A stretch of 5,843 nt of DNA from an uncultured Methylococcaceae bacterium (GTDB taxonomy: Bacteria; Pseudomonadota; Gammaproteobacteria; Methylococcales; Methylomonadaceae): positions 1 through 5,843 of the forward strand of contig CAIMDR010000748.1 in assembly GCA_903839795.1 (NCBI GenBank), read 5' to 3'. How positions within the stretch are numbered: the first letter of the stretch is position 1; the number at the start of each line of letters is the position of its first letter. Positions 1 through 5,784 of the stretch are shown piece by piece. Below the pieces are notes generated by a model. It had not been told where the DNA came from. It did no database searches and was given only the letters and a program-made list of their open reading frames with translations. The position numbers were made by a program, and so were the translations under genes.

Positions 1-25
1 ATACGGTTAACTTGATGATAAAGCA

Positions 26-91
26 TAAAAAGAGACCGTTCGCTGAGCGGAGTCGAAGCGAGTGGCCTGCTTCGACTCCGCTCAGCGAACG
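26..91 (-). terminator. Candidate intrinsic terminator for the DUF2909 gene
   Basis: Read on the minus strand, the 23-bp stem is followed after a short gap by a T-rich run (GTCTCTTTTT, complement of about 26-35). It lies 36 bases past the stop codon of the minus-strand gene. A strong stem followed by U-rich RNA fits a factor-independent terminator, although the gap of about six bases before the T run is not ideal. On the plus strand the stem is followed by GATTTAACC, so it looks directional. A second, imperfect small inverted repeat (CTTAAACC / GTTTTAAG, 99-119) lies between the stop codon and this stem. Confidence 0.45.
37..91. repeat. Perfect 23-bp palindromic hairpin, likely dispersed repeat
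   Basis: The arms at 37-59 and 69-91 are perfect reverse complements (23 of 23) around a 9-base loop at 60-68. The core is GCTGAGCGGAGTCGAAG and its complement. From memory, this GCTGAGCGGAGTCGAAG type of sequence occurs as a dispersed intergenic palindrome in many bacterial genomes; I could not count copies here. It lies beyond the 3' end of the DUF2909 gene, where such elements tend to settle. Confidence 0.75.
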
Positions 92-127
92 ATTTAACCT
101 TAAACCGTCCCGTTTTAAGTAGGCAGC

Positions 128-388
128 CTATTTACTTAAGGTGTCAGTCTGAACCGGTTTTTCTGCATGTATTTTTACACCCAGTCCATGAGGTTTAAAA
201 ACGCCTGTTGCAACGGCAATAAACAGAAAAATAAATAACAGGATGGAAAGGCTGATACGAAAAGTCAGTGCTTTAACTGTTTTTTCGGATGACTCTTCGG
301 TTTTATGGTTAATCAAGTGAAACAGGGCAGAGCCGAGACTGAAAATTATCAGGATAAAGGCAATGATGACGACGCTTTTGATAATCAT
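128..388 (-). CDS. DUF2909 small twin-transmembrane protein of the cytochrome oxidase locus
   Basis: This 86-residue protein has two predicted membrane helices, about residues 3-25 and 45-63, joined by a short polar stretch (HKTEESSEKT). The sequence shows the pattern I associate with DUF2909: a G-S-A-L-F-H-L end to helix 1, K-A-L-T-F-R-I-S-L-S entering helix 2, and a KPHGL stretch after it. Its function is unknown. In Pseudomonas-like genomes a gene of this family sits between the oxidase structural genes and SURF1, transcribed away from SURF1, exactly as here. That context suggests a role with cytochrome c oxidase, but this is inference. At 86 residues it is slightly long for the family because of a polar C-terminal tail. 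The ATG at 386-388 (complement) is the only reasonable start; no clear Shine-Dalgarno sequence precedes it. Confidence 0.8.
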   Translation of the reverse strand: MIIKSVVIIAFILIIFSLGSALFHLINHKTEESSEKTVKALTFRISLSILLFIFLFIAVATGVFKPHGLGVKIHAEKPVQTDTLSK

Positions 389-405
389 GGTAGTGTTATG
401 TTGGA

Positions 406-414
406 TGATAAAAT
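406..414 (+). promoter_or_regulatory. Candidate extended -10 promoter for the SURF1 cluster
   Basis: TGATAAAAT combines an upstream TG one base before the hexamer with TAAAAT (5 of 6 to TATAAT), the form of an extended -10 element. No good -35 is found at the right distance, which extended -10 promoters tolerate. It lies about 55 bases before the SURF1 ATG and faces into the five-gene cluster. This rests on pattern matching only. Confidence 0.3.
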
Positions 415-421
415 TTTCTCT

Positions 422-450
422 ATTCTCGTTTATTAATGTCTCTGTGCCAA
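422..450 (-). promoter_or_regulatory. Candidate sigma-70 promoter for the DUF2909 gene
   Basis: On the minus strand, TTGGCA (complement of 445-450, 5 of 6 to TTGACA) is followed by a 17-base spacer and GAGAAT (complement of 422-427, 4 of 6 to TATAAT). The predicted start would leave a leader of about 25-30 bases before the ATG. The position in a divergent spacer supports it; the -10 match is modest. Confidence 0.35.
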
Positions 451-468
451 TAGGTTAAAGAAAAAAGC

Positions 469-1209
469 ATGATTATTAACATTGGGCGTTATTCAATAAC
501 CTTAACAAAAGCCCCTACGCTGGCTTATTGCTGTTTATTACCACTGCTATTGGCGCTGGGAATTTGGCAGTTAGGACGCTCGGATGAGAAAAAAGTATTT
601 CTTGAGCAGCAAGCGAAAGGCTTGGCTTCTGCCGAAATTATACAGTTATCTACGGCTGTTAAAGAGGATGTAAATCGTCTTAGGTATAAAAAAGTCCAAG
701 CAACCGGTCATTATGATCATGCGCATCAGTTTTTATTAGACAATCAAATCAGTGAAGGTAAAGCGGGGTATTTTGTTATTACACCGTTTATTCTGCAAGG
801 GGAAACCCAGGCTGTTTTAGTTAATAGGGGCTGGGTTCCCTTAAATAAAGATAGAACGGTTTTGCCTGAGCTACAGATCAAGGATGATCAAGCCGTGGTA
901 AGAGGACGGATAAACAGCTTTCCAAGTGTCGGCATAAAGTTGGCGGGCGCTGAAATACCAACAGACGGTTGGCCTTCTGTTGTACAGGTTATAGATAGCC
1001 AGGTTTTGGCAAAAAAACTGACTTATGCATTATTCCCTTTTCAGCTTGAGCTGGATAAAGACCTGCCCGAAGGCTTTGAACGGGAATGGAAAACAACAAC
1101 AATTATGTTGCCAGAACAACATACAGCCTACGCGATTCAATGGTTTGCACTGGCATTGACGCTCACAATACTATTTATTGGGTACAGTTTTAAAAGAAAT
1201 GATGACTAA
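469..1209 (+). CDS. SURF1 family cytochrome c oxidase assembly protein
   Basis: This 246-residue protein belongs to the SURF1/Shy1 family, inner-membrane factors that assist assembly of the heme a3 site in subunit I of cytochrome c oxidase. The topology is typical: one N-terminal helix (about 16-34, ending GIWQLGR), a large periplasmic domain, and a C-terminal helix (about 221-239). Family signatures visible are RYKKVQATGHYD (72-83), FLLDNQ (88-93), VLVNRGWVP (116-124) and the C-terminal H218, Y221 and QWF (224-226). Length is normal. The ATG start places helix 1 correctly; only a weak A-rich ribosome site (AAAGAAAA) precedes it. The stop overlaps the start of the next gene, suggesting translational coupling. 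Family assignment is secure; the exact role in heme delivery is known only from homologues. Confidence 0.93.
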   Translation: MIINIGRYSITLTKAPTLAYCCLLPLLLALGIWQLGRSDEKKVFLEQQAKGLASAEIIQLSTAVKEDVNRLRYKKVQATGHYDHAHQFLLDNQISEGKAGYFVITPFILQGETQAVLVNRGWVPLNKDRTVLPELQIKDDQAVVRGRINSFPSVGIKLAGAEIPTDGWPSVVQVIDSQVLAKKLTYALFPFQLELDKDLPEGFEREWKTTTIMLPEQHTAYAIQWFALALTLTILFIGYSFKRNDD

Positions 1210-1939
1210 GCAAGAGAAGAAAAACAGACTATTGATAATACTTATTTTTGGAATGACTATTATTCCATTTTTAATCGCTTGGGGTCTAAAAGAAAATCCG
1301 GCACTGCTAAAAGGAACCACCAATAGCGGGCAACTGATCATTCCTCCCGTTTCAACTGAACGGAGTGATTTTACCGGCTTTGATTCGTTTTCAACTGAAA
1401 ATATGAGTGAACTTCCCGGACATTGGTTGATAGTTAATGTGATTCCTGACGCGGATTGTAATGAAATCTGCCTGGATGCGTTGCTTAAAACCAAGCAATT
1501 ACGGCTCATGTTAAACAAGGAACTGCCTCGCACACGTCGGGTGGTTATGCTTTTTAAAGAGCCGCCAGCAGCAGTGGCCAGTGAATGGTGGTTGAAGGAT
1601 ACGCTGTTATGGCGACTTCGTCGTACCGATAACAAGGAAGATAATGCACTTTTTTTGAGTTTGTTGCGTGAAGAAAATAAAATAAACGACGCACTGATAG
1701 AAAAACTGATCAGTAATGAAAACAAGGAATTCGCGCTTAATTCAGATTTGATCAGGGTTAAACCCAGCGCAGGGTTGGCTAAAAAGATAGCGGATATCCG
1801 CAAAGGGACTATTCCTGATGGCATGTTGTTTTTAATCGATCCGCTGGGCAATTTAATGATGCAATATGACGCCGGTTTTAATACCTACAAAGTAAAAGAT
1901 GATCTTATGCATCTACTTAAAATTTCTCAAATTGGTTAG
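1199..1939 (+). CDS. Membrane-anchored thioredoxin-like protein with CxxxC motif, oxidase-assembly context
   Basis: This protein of about 246 residues has one N-terminal helix (about 11-29) after a positively charged start (KQEKKNR), then a soluble domain that would face the periplasm. The domain looks thioredoxin/SCO-like: a W-L-I-V-N-V strand is followed by C87-N-E-I-C91, then an R/K-rich helix and VVMLF strand (about residues 108-123), and a late L-I-D-P-x-G-N stretch (212-218). CxxxC is the copper- or redox-active motif of SCO proteins, but the distal histidine of true SCO copper chaperones is not evident; the only later His is H238, at the extreme C-terminus. Homologous hypothetical genes lie between SURF1 and ctaA in other oxidase loci, which suggests a role in oxidase maturation. 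Start choice is uncertain: tandem ATGs occur at 1199 and 1202 and a TTG at 1178; all overlap the SURF1 end. No strong ribosome site separates them. Confidence 0.75.
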   Translation: MMTKQEKKNRLLIILIFGMTIIPFLIAWGLKENPALLKGTTNSGQLIIPPVSTERSDFTGFDSFSTENMSELPGHWLIVNVIPDADCNEICLDALLKTKQLRLMLNKELPRTRRVVMLFKEPPAAVASEWWLKDTLLWRLRRTDNKEDNALFLSLLREENKINDALIEKLISNENKEFALNSDLIRVKPSAGLAKKIADIRKGTIPDGMLFLIDPLGNLMMQYDAGFNTYKVKDDLMHLLKISQIG

Positions 1940-1950
1940 TGGTAAATAAA

Positions 1951-3885
1951 ATGTTCAGAAAATTAACTCTATTTGGCGTTTTTTTAACGCTAATCATGGT
2001 GCTCTTGGGTTCATACCTTCGGTTATCGGGTGCTGATCAGGGGCTATTTCTGCCCGATTTTATTAAGACGTTAAGCTATAGTCCTACTTTTTATCTGACG
2101 GCGGCATTGGGTTTGTTGGTTTTGCTATTGAACCTGTTGGCATGGAGTCAACAGCCACGCAAAACAGCCGTTATAACGACATCCCTGGCGTTGCTGGTTC
2201 TGGTTGGTTTACAACTGGTTGTGGGAGCAACCGCAATAGCGGCTATGCCTATCGTTATAACCACTCAGGTAGTGTTGGCTATGCTAACCTTCGGGTTAAT
2301 GTTTGGGCTGTCTCTGCGCCTTAATCCGGCAATTACCGGTCGGTTGAGTGACCCGCGTGCCGGTCTTGGCTTGTTTGCCCAATTTGCCTTGCTGGTTTTA
2401 TTGCTGGAGATTATTCTGGGTGCCTGGGTTAGTGCTAATCATGCCGCCTTAGCCTGTAGTGGTTTTCCGCAATGCAACGGGCAGTGGTGGCCGCAAGCGA
2501 ATTATCAAAATGCCTTAAATTTAATTAACGGGTTATTGACGGGTTACACCGGTGTTATTTCCTTTGACGCGCAGGTAGCGGCCAGTTGGTTGCATAGGGT
2601 CGGTGCGTTGCCAAGCTTTTTGGTACTGAGCCTGCTGATGTTCAGAGCTACGGCAACACTGTCGCTAAAGTCGCTAAGAACAGCCGGTTTATGGTTGGGT
2701 GTATTGCTGTTTGTTGAGATTGGTTTGGCTATTGCCGGCGTTAAGCTGGGTATGCCGCTATGGGCAACTTTAGCTCACCATGCCGTTGCTGCTTTGCTAA
2801 TGCTGCCTTTAATTGCGATTAGTTTTTATAGTCGCTATGGGCAGGTGGAAATACAGCACCCTGTTACTGAAAAAATAGAACCTGAACAAGCGGTTGTTGA
2901 AACGGCTAAGGCCGTCGTGCCGGTTGAGGCTTTTAGGGAAGCCCTATATGTAGAACCCGAGCCCGAATCTTTATACTTACGTCTTAAGTCACAGCTAAAG
3001 CGAACTCGTTCCGGACTTAATGGAATGCTGGCCAGTTTGCCGATAGGCCAGAAAGAAATTAACGATGATTTGCTGGAAGAAATTGAAGCCAGTTTAATCA
3101 TGGCTGATGTGGGTGTTGATGCGACTACAGAAATCATCAGGCATTTGACCCAACGTGTTGAGCGGCACCAGTTGCAAGACGGCTTGGCCTTGTCAGTGGC
3201 GTTAAAGCAAGAGTTGCTGGATATTCTCAAGCCTTGCAGCCTGCCGCTGCAAATACCCAAACAAGATACACCGTTTGTTATTTTAGTGGTCGGTGTCAAT
3301 GGTGCAGGCAAAACCACAACCATTGGTAAATTAGCCAAGCGTTTGCAGGCACAAGGTCATAGCGTTATGTTGGCCGCCGGTGATACTTTTAGGGCAGCGG
3401 CTGTTGAACAGTTGCAAGTTTGGGGAGAGCGTAATAATATTCACGTTGTAGCTCAACATACCGGAGCCGATTCGGCATCGGTTATTTATGATGGTTTGCA
3501 ATCTGCAAAAGCTAAAGGCATTGATGTATTGATTGCCGATACAGCAGGTCGCTTGCACACAAAAGCCAATTTAATGGATGAGCTGAAAAAAGTAAAAAGA
3601 ATCATGGGTAAGCTGGATGAAGCTGCACCCCATGAAGTGTTGTTGGTATTGGATGCGGGAACAGGCCAAAATGCGCTGTCCCAAGCAAAACTGTTTAATG
3701 AAACAGTGGCTTTAACAGGACTGGTGTTAACCAAGTTGGATGGTACGGCAAAGGGTGGTGTTATTTTTGCATTGGCCAAGCACACCGGTATTCCCATTCG
3801 ATTTATAGGCATAGGTGAGGGCATTGATGATTTACAGGATTTTGATGCGGCGCTTTTTGTTGATGCCTTGTTCGTAAAAGATTAA
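1951..3885 (+). CDS. ftsY: Fusion: CtaA/COX15-like heme A synthase domain joined to SRP receptor FtsY
   Basis: This single open frame encodes 644 residues (648 from a GTG at 1939). Residues 1-293 form a CtaA/COX15-like domain with eight predicted helices (about 5-23, 46-65, 73-93, 99-122, 139-160, 208-231, 244-264, 270-293). Its C-terminal half has the family's WVSANHAALAC...QC...GQWWP loop with C169 and C175, plus H215 (WLHR) and H276/H277 (LAHHA), which match the heme b ligands. Residues 1-152 have no His, Glu or Cys, so the substrate-side ligands are absent. An acidic linker (297-340) leads to FtsY: membrane-targeting helix LYLRLKSQLKRTR (341-353), N domain, P-loop GVNGAGKTT (448-456), DTFRAAA (478-484), DTAGR (530-534), TKLDG (594-598) and GIGEG (620-624). 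FtsY docks ribosome-SRP complexes at the membrane and hydrolyses GTP with Ffh; this part looks fully functional. Heme A synthesis by the first part is doubtful. The ATG matches the usual CtaA start; the GTG overlaps the previous stop codon by one base and cannot be excluded. Confidence 0.92.
   Translation: MFRKLTLFGVFLTLIMVLLGSYLRLSGADQGLFLPDFIKTLSYSPTFYLTAALGLLVLLLNLLAWSQQPRKTAVITTSLALLVLVGLQLVVGATAIAAMPIVITTQVVLAMLTFGLMFGLSLRLNPAITGRLSDPRAGLGLFAQFALLVLLLEIILGAWVSANHAALACSGFPQCNGQWWPQANYQNALNLINGLLTGYTGVISFDAQVAASWLHRVGALPSFLVLSLLMFRATATLSLKSLRTAGLWLGVLLFVEIGLAIAGVKLGMPLWATLAHHAVAALLMLPLIAISFYSRYGQVEIQHPVTEKIEPEQAVVETAKAVVPVEAFREALYVEPEPESLYLRLKSQLKRTRSGLNGMLASLPIGQKEINDDLLEEIEASLIMADVGVDATTEIIRHLTQRVERHQLQDGLALSVALKQELLDILKPCSLPLQIPKQDTPFVILVVGVNGAGKTTTIGKLAKRLQAQGHSVMLAAGDTFRAAAVEQLQVWGERNNIHVVAQHTGADSASVIYDGLQSAKAKGIDVLIADTAGRLHTKANLMDELKKVKRIMGKLDEAAPHEVLLVLDAGTGQNALSQAKLFNETVALTGLVLTKLDGTAKGGVIFALAKHTGIPIRFIGIGEGIDDLQDFDAALFVDALFVKD
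2908..2919 (+). promoter_or_regulatory. Possible internal ribosome site and GTG start for free FtsY
   Basis: In the linker of the fusion gene, AAGG (2908-2911) lies five bases before an in-frame GTG (2917-2919, Val323). Initiation there would give an FtsY of 322 residues with a short acidic leader and an intact NG domain. A second in-frame candidate is ATG 3025 (Met359), with GGA nine bases upstream, giving a 286-residue NG core. Both may be chance; no experiment or comparison was possible. Confidence 0.2.
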
Positions 3886-3891
3886 AAAAAC

Positions 3892-4548
3892 ATGATAAAG
3901 TTCGTTAATGTAAGTAAACGCTATCCTGAGACTGGCGACGTATTACGCAACGTCAGTTTTCATTTGCGGCGCGGTGAAATAGCTTTTCTCACCGGCCATT
4001 CCGGAGCCGGCAAAAGTACCTTATTAAGATTGATTGCGGTCATGGAGCGTTGCAGTCGAGGCCAAATATTTTTGGATGGTGAGGATGTGGGTCTTGCAAA
4101 AGAAAATCAGTTGCCCTACATAAGAAGAAAAATGGGCTTTATCTATCAGGATTACAAATTGCTTAGCGATAGGACTGTTTTTGATAATGTGGCGTTACCC
4201 TTGGTGATAGCTGGCTACGGGCATCATGAAATCAGTCGCAGGGTAAGAGCGGCCTTGGATAAGGTCAGTTTGACGGGTAAAGAAAAAAAATACCCGTTGG
4301 CCTTGTCGGGTGGTGAACAACAGCGGGTAGGTATTGCCAGGGCGGTGGTTAACAAGCCGCCCATTATTATTGCAGATGAACCCACCGGTAATCTGGATCC
4401 GGAATTGTCGGCAGAAATCATGTTTTTGTTTGGTCAATTTCAACAGGTCGGTGTTACAGTGCTTATAGCCTCACATGACATTTCTTTAATTACCCAGCTA
4501 AACCGCCGTGTCTTAAAATTAGACCATGGTCAAATGGTTTCGAGTTAA
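3892..4548 (+). CDS. ftsE: Cell division ATP-binding protein FtsE
   Basis: This is the 218-residue ATPase of the FtsEX complex. Through FtsX it controls periplasmic activators of peptidoglycan hydrolases (EnvC-type in gammaproteobacteria) at the division septum. All ABC motifs are intact: Walker A GHSGAGKS (35-42), Q-loop Q86 in YQD, signature LSGGEQQR (138-145), Walker B IIIADEP (158-164), D-loop GNLDP (166-170) and switch H195. The GHSGAGKSTLL and LSGGEQQRVGIARA forms and the length are characteristic of FtsE rather than LolD or MacB. It starts six bases after the ftsY stop and ends three bases before ftsX, the normal ftsY-ftsE-ftsX order. The ribosome site is weak and A-rich, so coupling to upstream translation is likely. 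Confidence 0.96.
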   Translation: MIKFVNVSKRYPETGDVLRNVSFHLRRGEIAFLTGHSGAGKSTLLRLIAVMERCSRGQIFLDGEDVGLAKENQLPYIRRKMGFIYQDYKLLSDRTVFDNVALPLVIAGYGHHEISRRVRAALDKVSLTGKEKKYPLALSGGEQQRVGIARAVVNKPPIIIADEPTGNLDPELSAEIMFLFGQFQQVGVTVLIASHDISLITQLNRRVLKLDHGQMVSS

Positions 4549-4551
4549 ATT

Positions 4552-5574
4552 ATGAAACGAAGCCATCATAAGAACATCATCAGAAAAGATCCACAAGCCA
4601 AACCGGTCAAGCAGGATGTCCGTCAAACCAAAAGGGCGGGCGGTGATTTTGTCGATAAAATAAATGCTTATCGAGATATTCATGCGCACGCCTTGTTTTC
4701 CAGTCTGGGTCGTCTTGTCGCCTCGCCATTTACCTCTATAATGACCATAGCGGTGCTGGCTATTGCTATTTCCTTGGCCAGCGGATTTTATATTTTGGTC
4801 GTTAATCTTCAGCAATTAACAGGCAGTCTGGAAACCAGCAATCAAATTTCCTTATTTCTCAGGGATGATGTTTCTGACGTACACGCCAATAAATTAGCCG
4901 ACACTATCAGGCAGAATCCGAGCGTTCAGGACGTTAAAATAATTACCAGGGATCAGGCCTTGGCTGAATTTAAAACCTATAGTGGCTTTGGTGAGGCAAT
5001 TAATGCCTTGGATACTAATCCGTTACCCATTGTGCTTCAAGTCTTGCCTAAAAATACACTGGAAGATAAGCAAGGGCTTGAGACCTTGCAGGATACTTTT
5101 AAACAAGCGCCGGAAGTTGATTTTGCCCAGATGGATCTCCAGTGGGTTGAGCGCTTGCAGTCTATTTTGGCGGTAGCACGACTTTTTGCTACCCTAATAA
5201 ATGTGATGTTAGGTATTGCGGTATTATTTATTATCGGCAATACCATACGGTTGGAGTTGCATACCCGGCGAGATGAAGTCGTCATTGCCAAATTGGTTGG
5301 CGCTACCAATGCGTTTATTCAGCGACCGTTTTTGTATACCGGTTTTTGGATCGGTTTTATTTCAGGCGTATCGGCGTGGTTTATTGTGACGTTGCTCATG
5401 CTGATATTAAGGCAACCGGTTGAAAAACTGTCAGAACTTTATGACGGTGGGTTTCATTTGTTGTTTTTAAGCTTTACCGAAACACTGGGACTGATCGTTA
5501 TTTCTTCGGTACTGGGGGTAGCAGGTTCGTGGGCGGTACTTATTTGTCAGCTTCATCAGGCTAAAGCTGAGTAA
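4552..5574 (+). CDS. ftsX: Cell division protein FtsX, FtsE partner permease-like subunit
   Basis: This 340-residue protein is the membrane partner of FtsE. The visible layout is a positively charged cytoplasmic N-terminal extension (1-60), helix 1 (about 62-84), a periplasmic domain (about 85-208) that would bind the hydrolase activator, and three further helices (about 209-229, 262-286, 310-332). The conserved stretch after helix 2, TRRDEVVIAKLVGAT (238-252) followed by FIQRPFLYTG (255-264), is the typical FtsX coupling region contacting FtsE. Length and topology are normal for proteobacteria. It acts at the division site and has no transport role in known systems. The ATG lies three bases after the ftsE stop, so the two are almost certainly coupled. 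It is the last gene of the visible cluster; rpoH, which often follows in gammaproteobacteria, is not seen in the next 269 bases. Confidence 0.96.
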   Translation: MKRSHHKNIIRKDPQAKPVKQDVRQTKRAGGDFVDKINAYRDIHAHALFSSLGRLVASPFTSIMTIAVLAIAISLASGFYILVVNLQQLTGSLETSNQISLFLRDDVSDVHANKLADTIRQNPSVQDVKIITRDQALAEFKTYSGFGEAINALDTNPLPIVLQVLPKNTLEDKQGLETLQDTFKQAPEVDFAQMDLQWVERLQSILAVARLFATLINVMLGIAVLFIIGNTIRLELHTRRDEVVIAKLVGATNAFIQRPFLYTGFWIGFISGVSAWFIVTLLMLILRQPVEKLSELYDGGFHLLFLSFTETLGLIVISSVLGVAGSWAVLICQLHQAKAE

Positions 5575-5619
5575 AAACGGCAAAGTCGGCTTTGAACGCC
5601 ATTAGCAAAGAAAAGCATT

Positions 5620-5647
5620 CACCACGAAGACACGAAGGACACGAAGA
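5620..5647. repeat. Short CACGAAG tandem repeat in ftsX downstream spacer
   Basis: Three near-identical units of 8-9 bases occur in a row (CACGAAGA, CACGAAGG, CACGAAGA), starting about 46 bases after the ftsX stop. From memory, ACCACGAAG...ACACGAAG strings are common as dispersed intergenic repeats in many environmental bacteria. The units are too short and too few for a CRISPR array. No reading frame uses them. Confidence 0.55.
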
Positions 5648-5674
5648 AAAGCAAAAACGGTTAATGTTCTTCTG

Positions 5675-5698
5675 GTTCCCAAGTTGGAGCTTGGGAAC
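5675..5698. repeat. Inverted repeat GTTCCCAAG / CTTGGGAAC
   Basis: A perfect 9-bp stem (5675-5683 with 5690-5698) encloses a six-base loop, TTGGAG. Sequences of the form GTTCCCAAG-N6-CTTGGGAAC are, from memory, recurrent intergenic palindromes in several bacterial groups. It could fold in RNA after ftsX, but no T run follows, so I do not call it a terminator. Confidence 0.6.
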
Positions 5699-5725
5699 GA
5701 GTAGAAATGTAATTTTATATATTAT

Positions 5726-5754
5726 TTGCTATTTATAAATAAACAAAATATAGT
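5726..5754 (+). promoter_or_regulatory. Candidate sigma-70 promoter facing out of the window
   Basis: TTGCTA (5726-5731, 4 of 6) and TATAGT (5749-5754, 5 of 6) are separated by exactly 17 bases within a very AT-rich stretch (about 5707-5755) that could help RNA polymerase binding. Transcription would begin near 5760, at the CGCCA repeat, and run towards a gene beyond the window. AT-rich DNA produces such matches by chance, so support is modest. Confidence 0.35.
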
Positions 5755-5759
5755 CTTAA

Positions 5760-5784
5760 CGCCACGCCACGCCACGCCACGCCA
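5760..5784. repeat. CGCCA pentanucleotide tandem repeat, five copies
   Basis: Five perfect head-to-tail copies of CGCCA occupy 25 bases. The GC-rich tract stands out sharply from the AT-rich DNA on either side. Tracts like this can change copy number by replication slippage. No gene start is seen within or near the repeat, so any effect would be on promoter or leader spacing rather than reading frame. Confidence 0.85.

Noticed and set aside
3..120. Open plus-strand frame from the window edge, possibly the end of an upstream gene
   Set aside because: It runs through the 23-bp palindrome, and its translation is not recognisable as an oxidase subunit end.
1171..1851. 226-codon open frame on the minus strand opposite the CxxxC gene
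   Set aside because: It is antisense to a gene with a clear membrane helix, CxxxC motif and operon position. Its Ser-rich translation shows no domain.
2142..2324. 60-codon plus-strand frame inside the CtaA-like domain
   Set aside because: It lies out of frame within a continuous membrane-protein gene and its translation is low-complexity polar residues.
1951..2410. A frameshift hiding the missing CtaA catalytic residues
   Set aside because: The frame keeps the expected helix pattern, and flanking positions align with CtaA (GLFLPDF for GLxCPDWP, ALGLL for TLGLL, VITTQ for VVTAH), so these look like substitutions rather than lost frame.
2835..3824. Three minus-strand open frames opposite the FtsY part of the fusion
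   Set aside because: They mirror a highly conserved GTPase sequence on the plus strand and show no recognisable protein.
4195..5309. Open frames in other frames within ftsE and ftsX on both strands
   Set aside because: They are shadows of two securely identified genes, with no motifs or start signals of their own.
5581..5594. Terminator directly after ftsX
   Set aside because: The stem is only five base pairs and no T run follows.
5620..5784. CRISPR array
   Set aside because: The repeat units are 5-9 bases long and adjacent, with no regular spacers and no cas genes.
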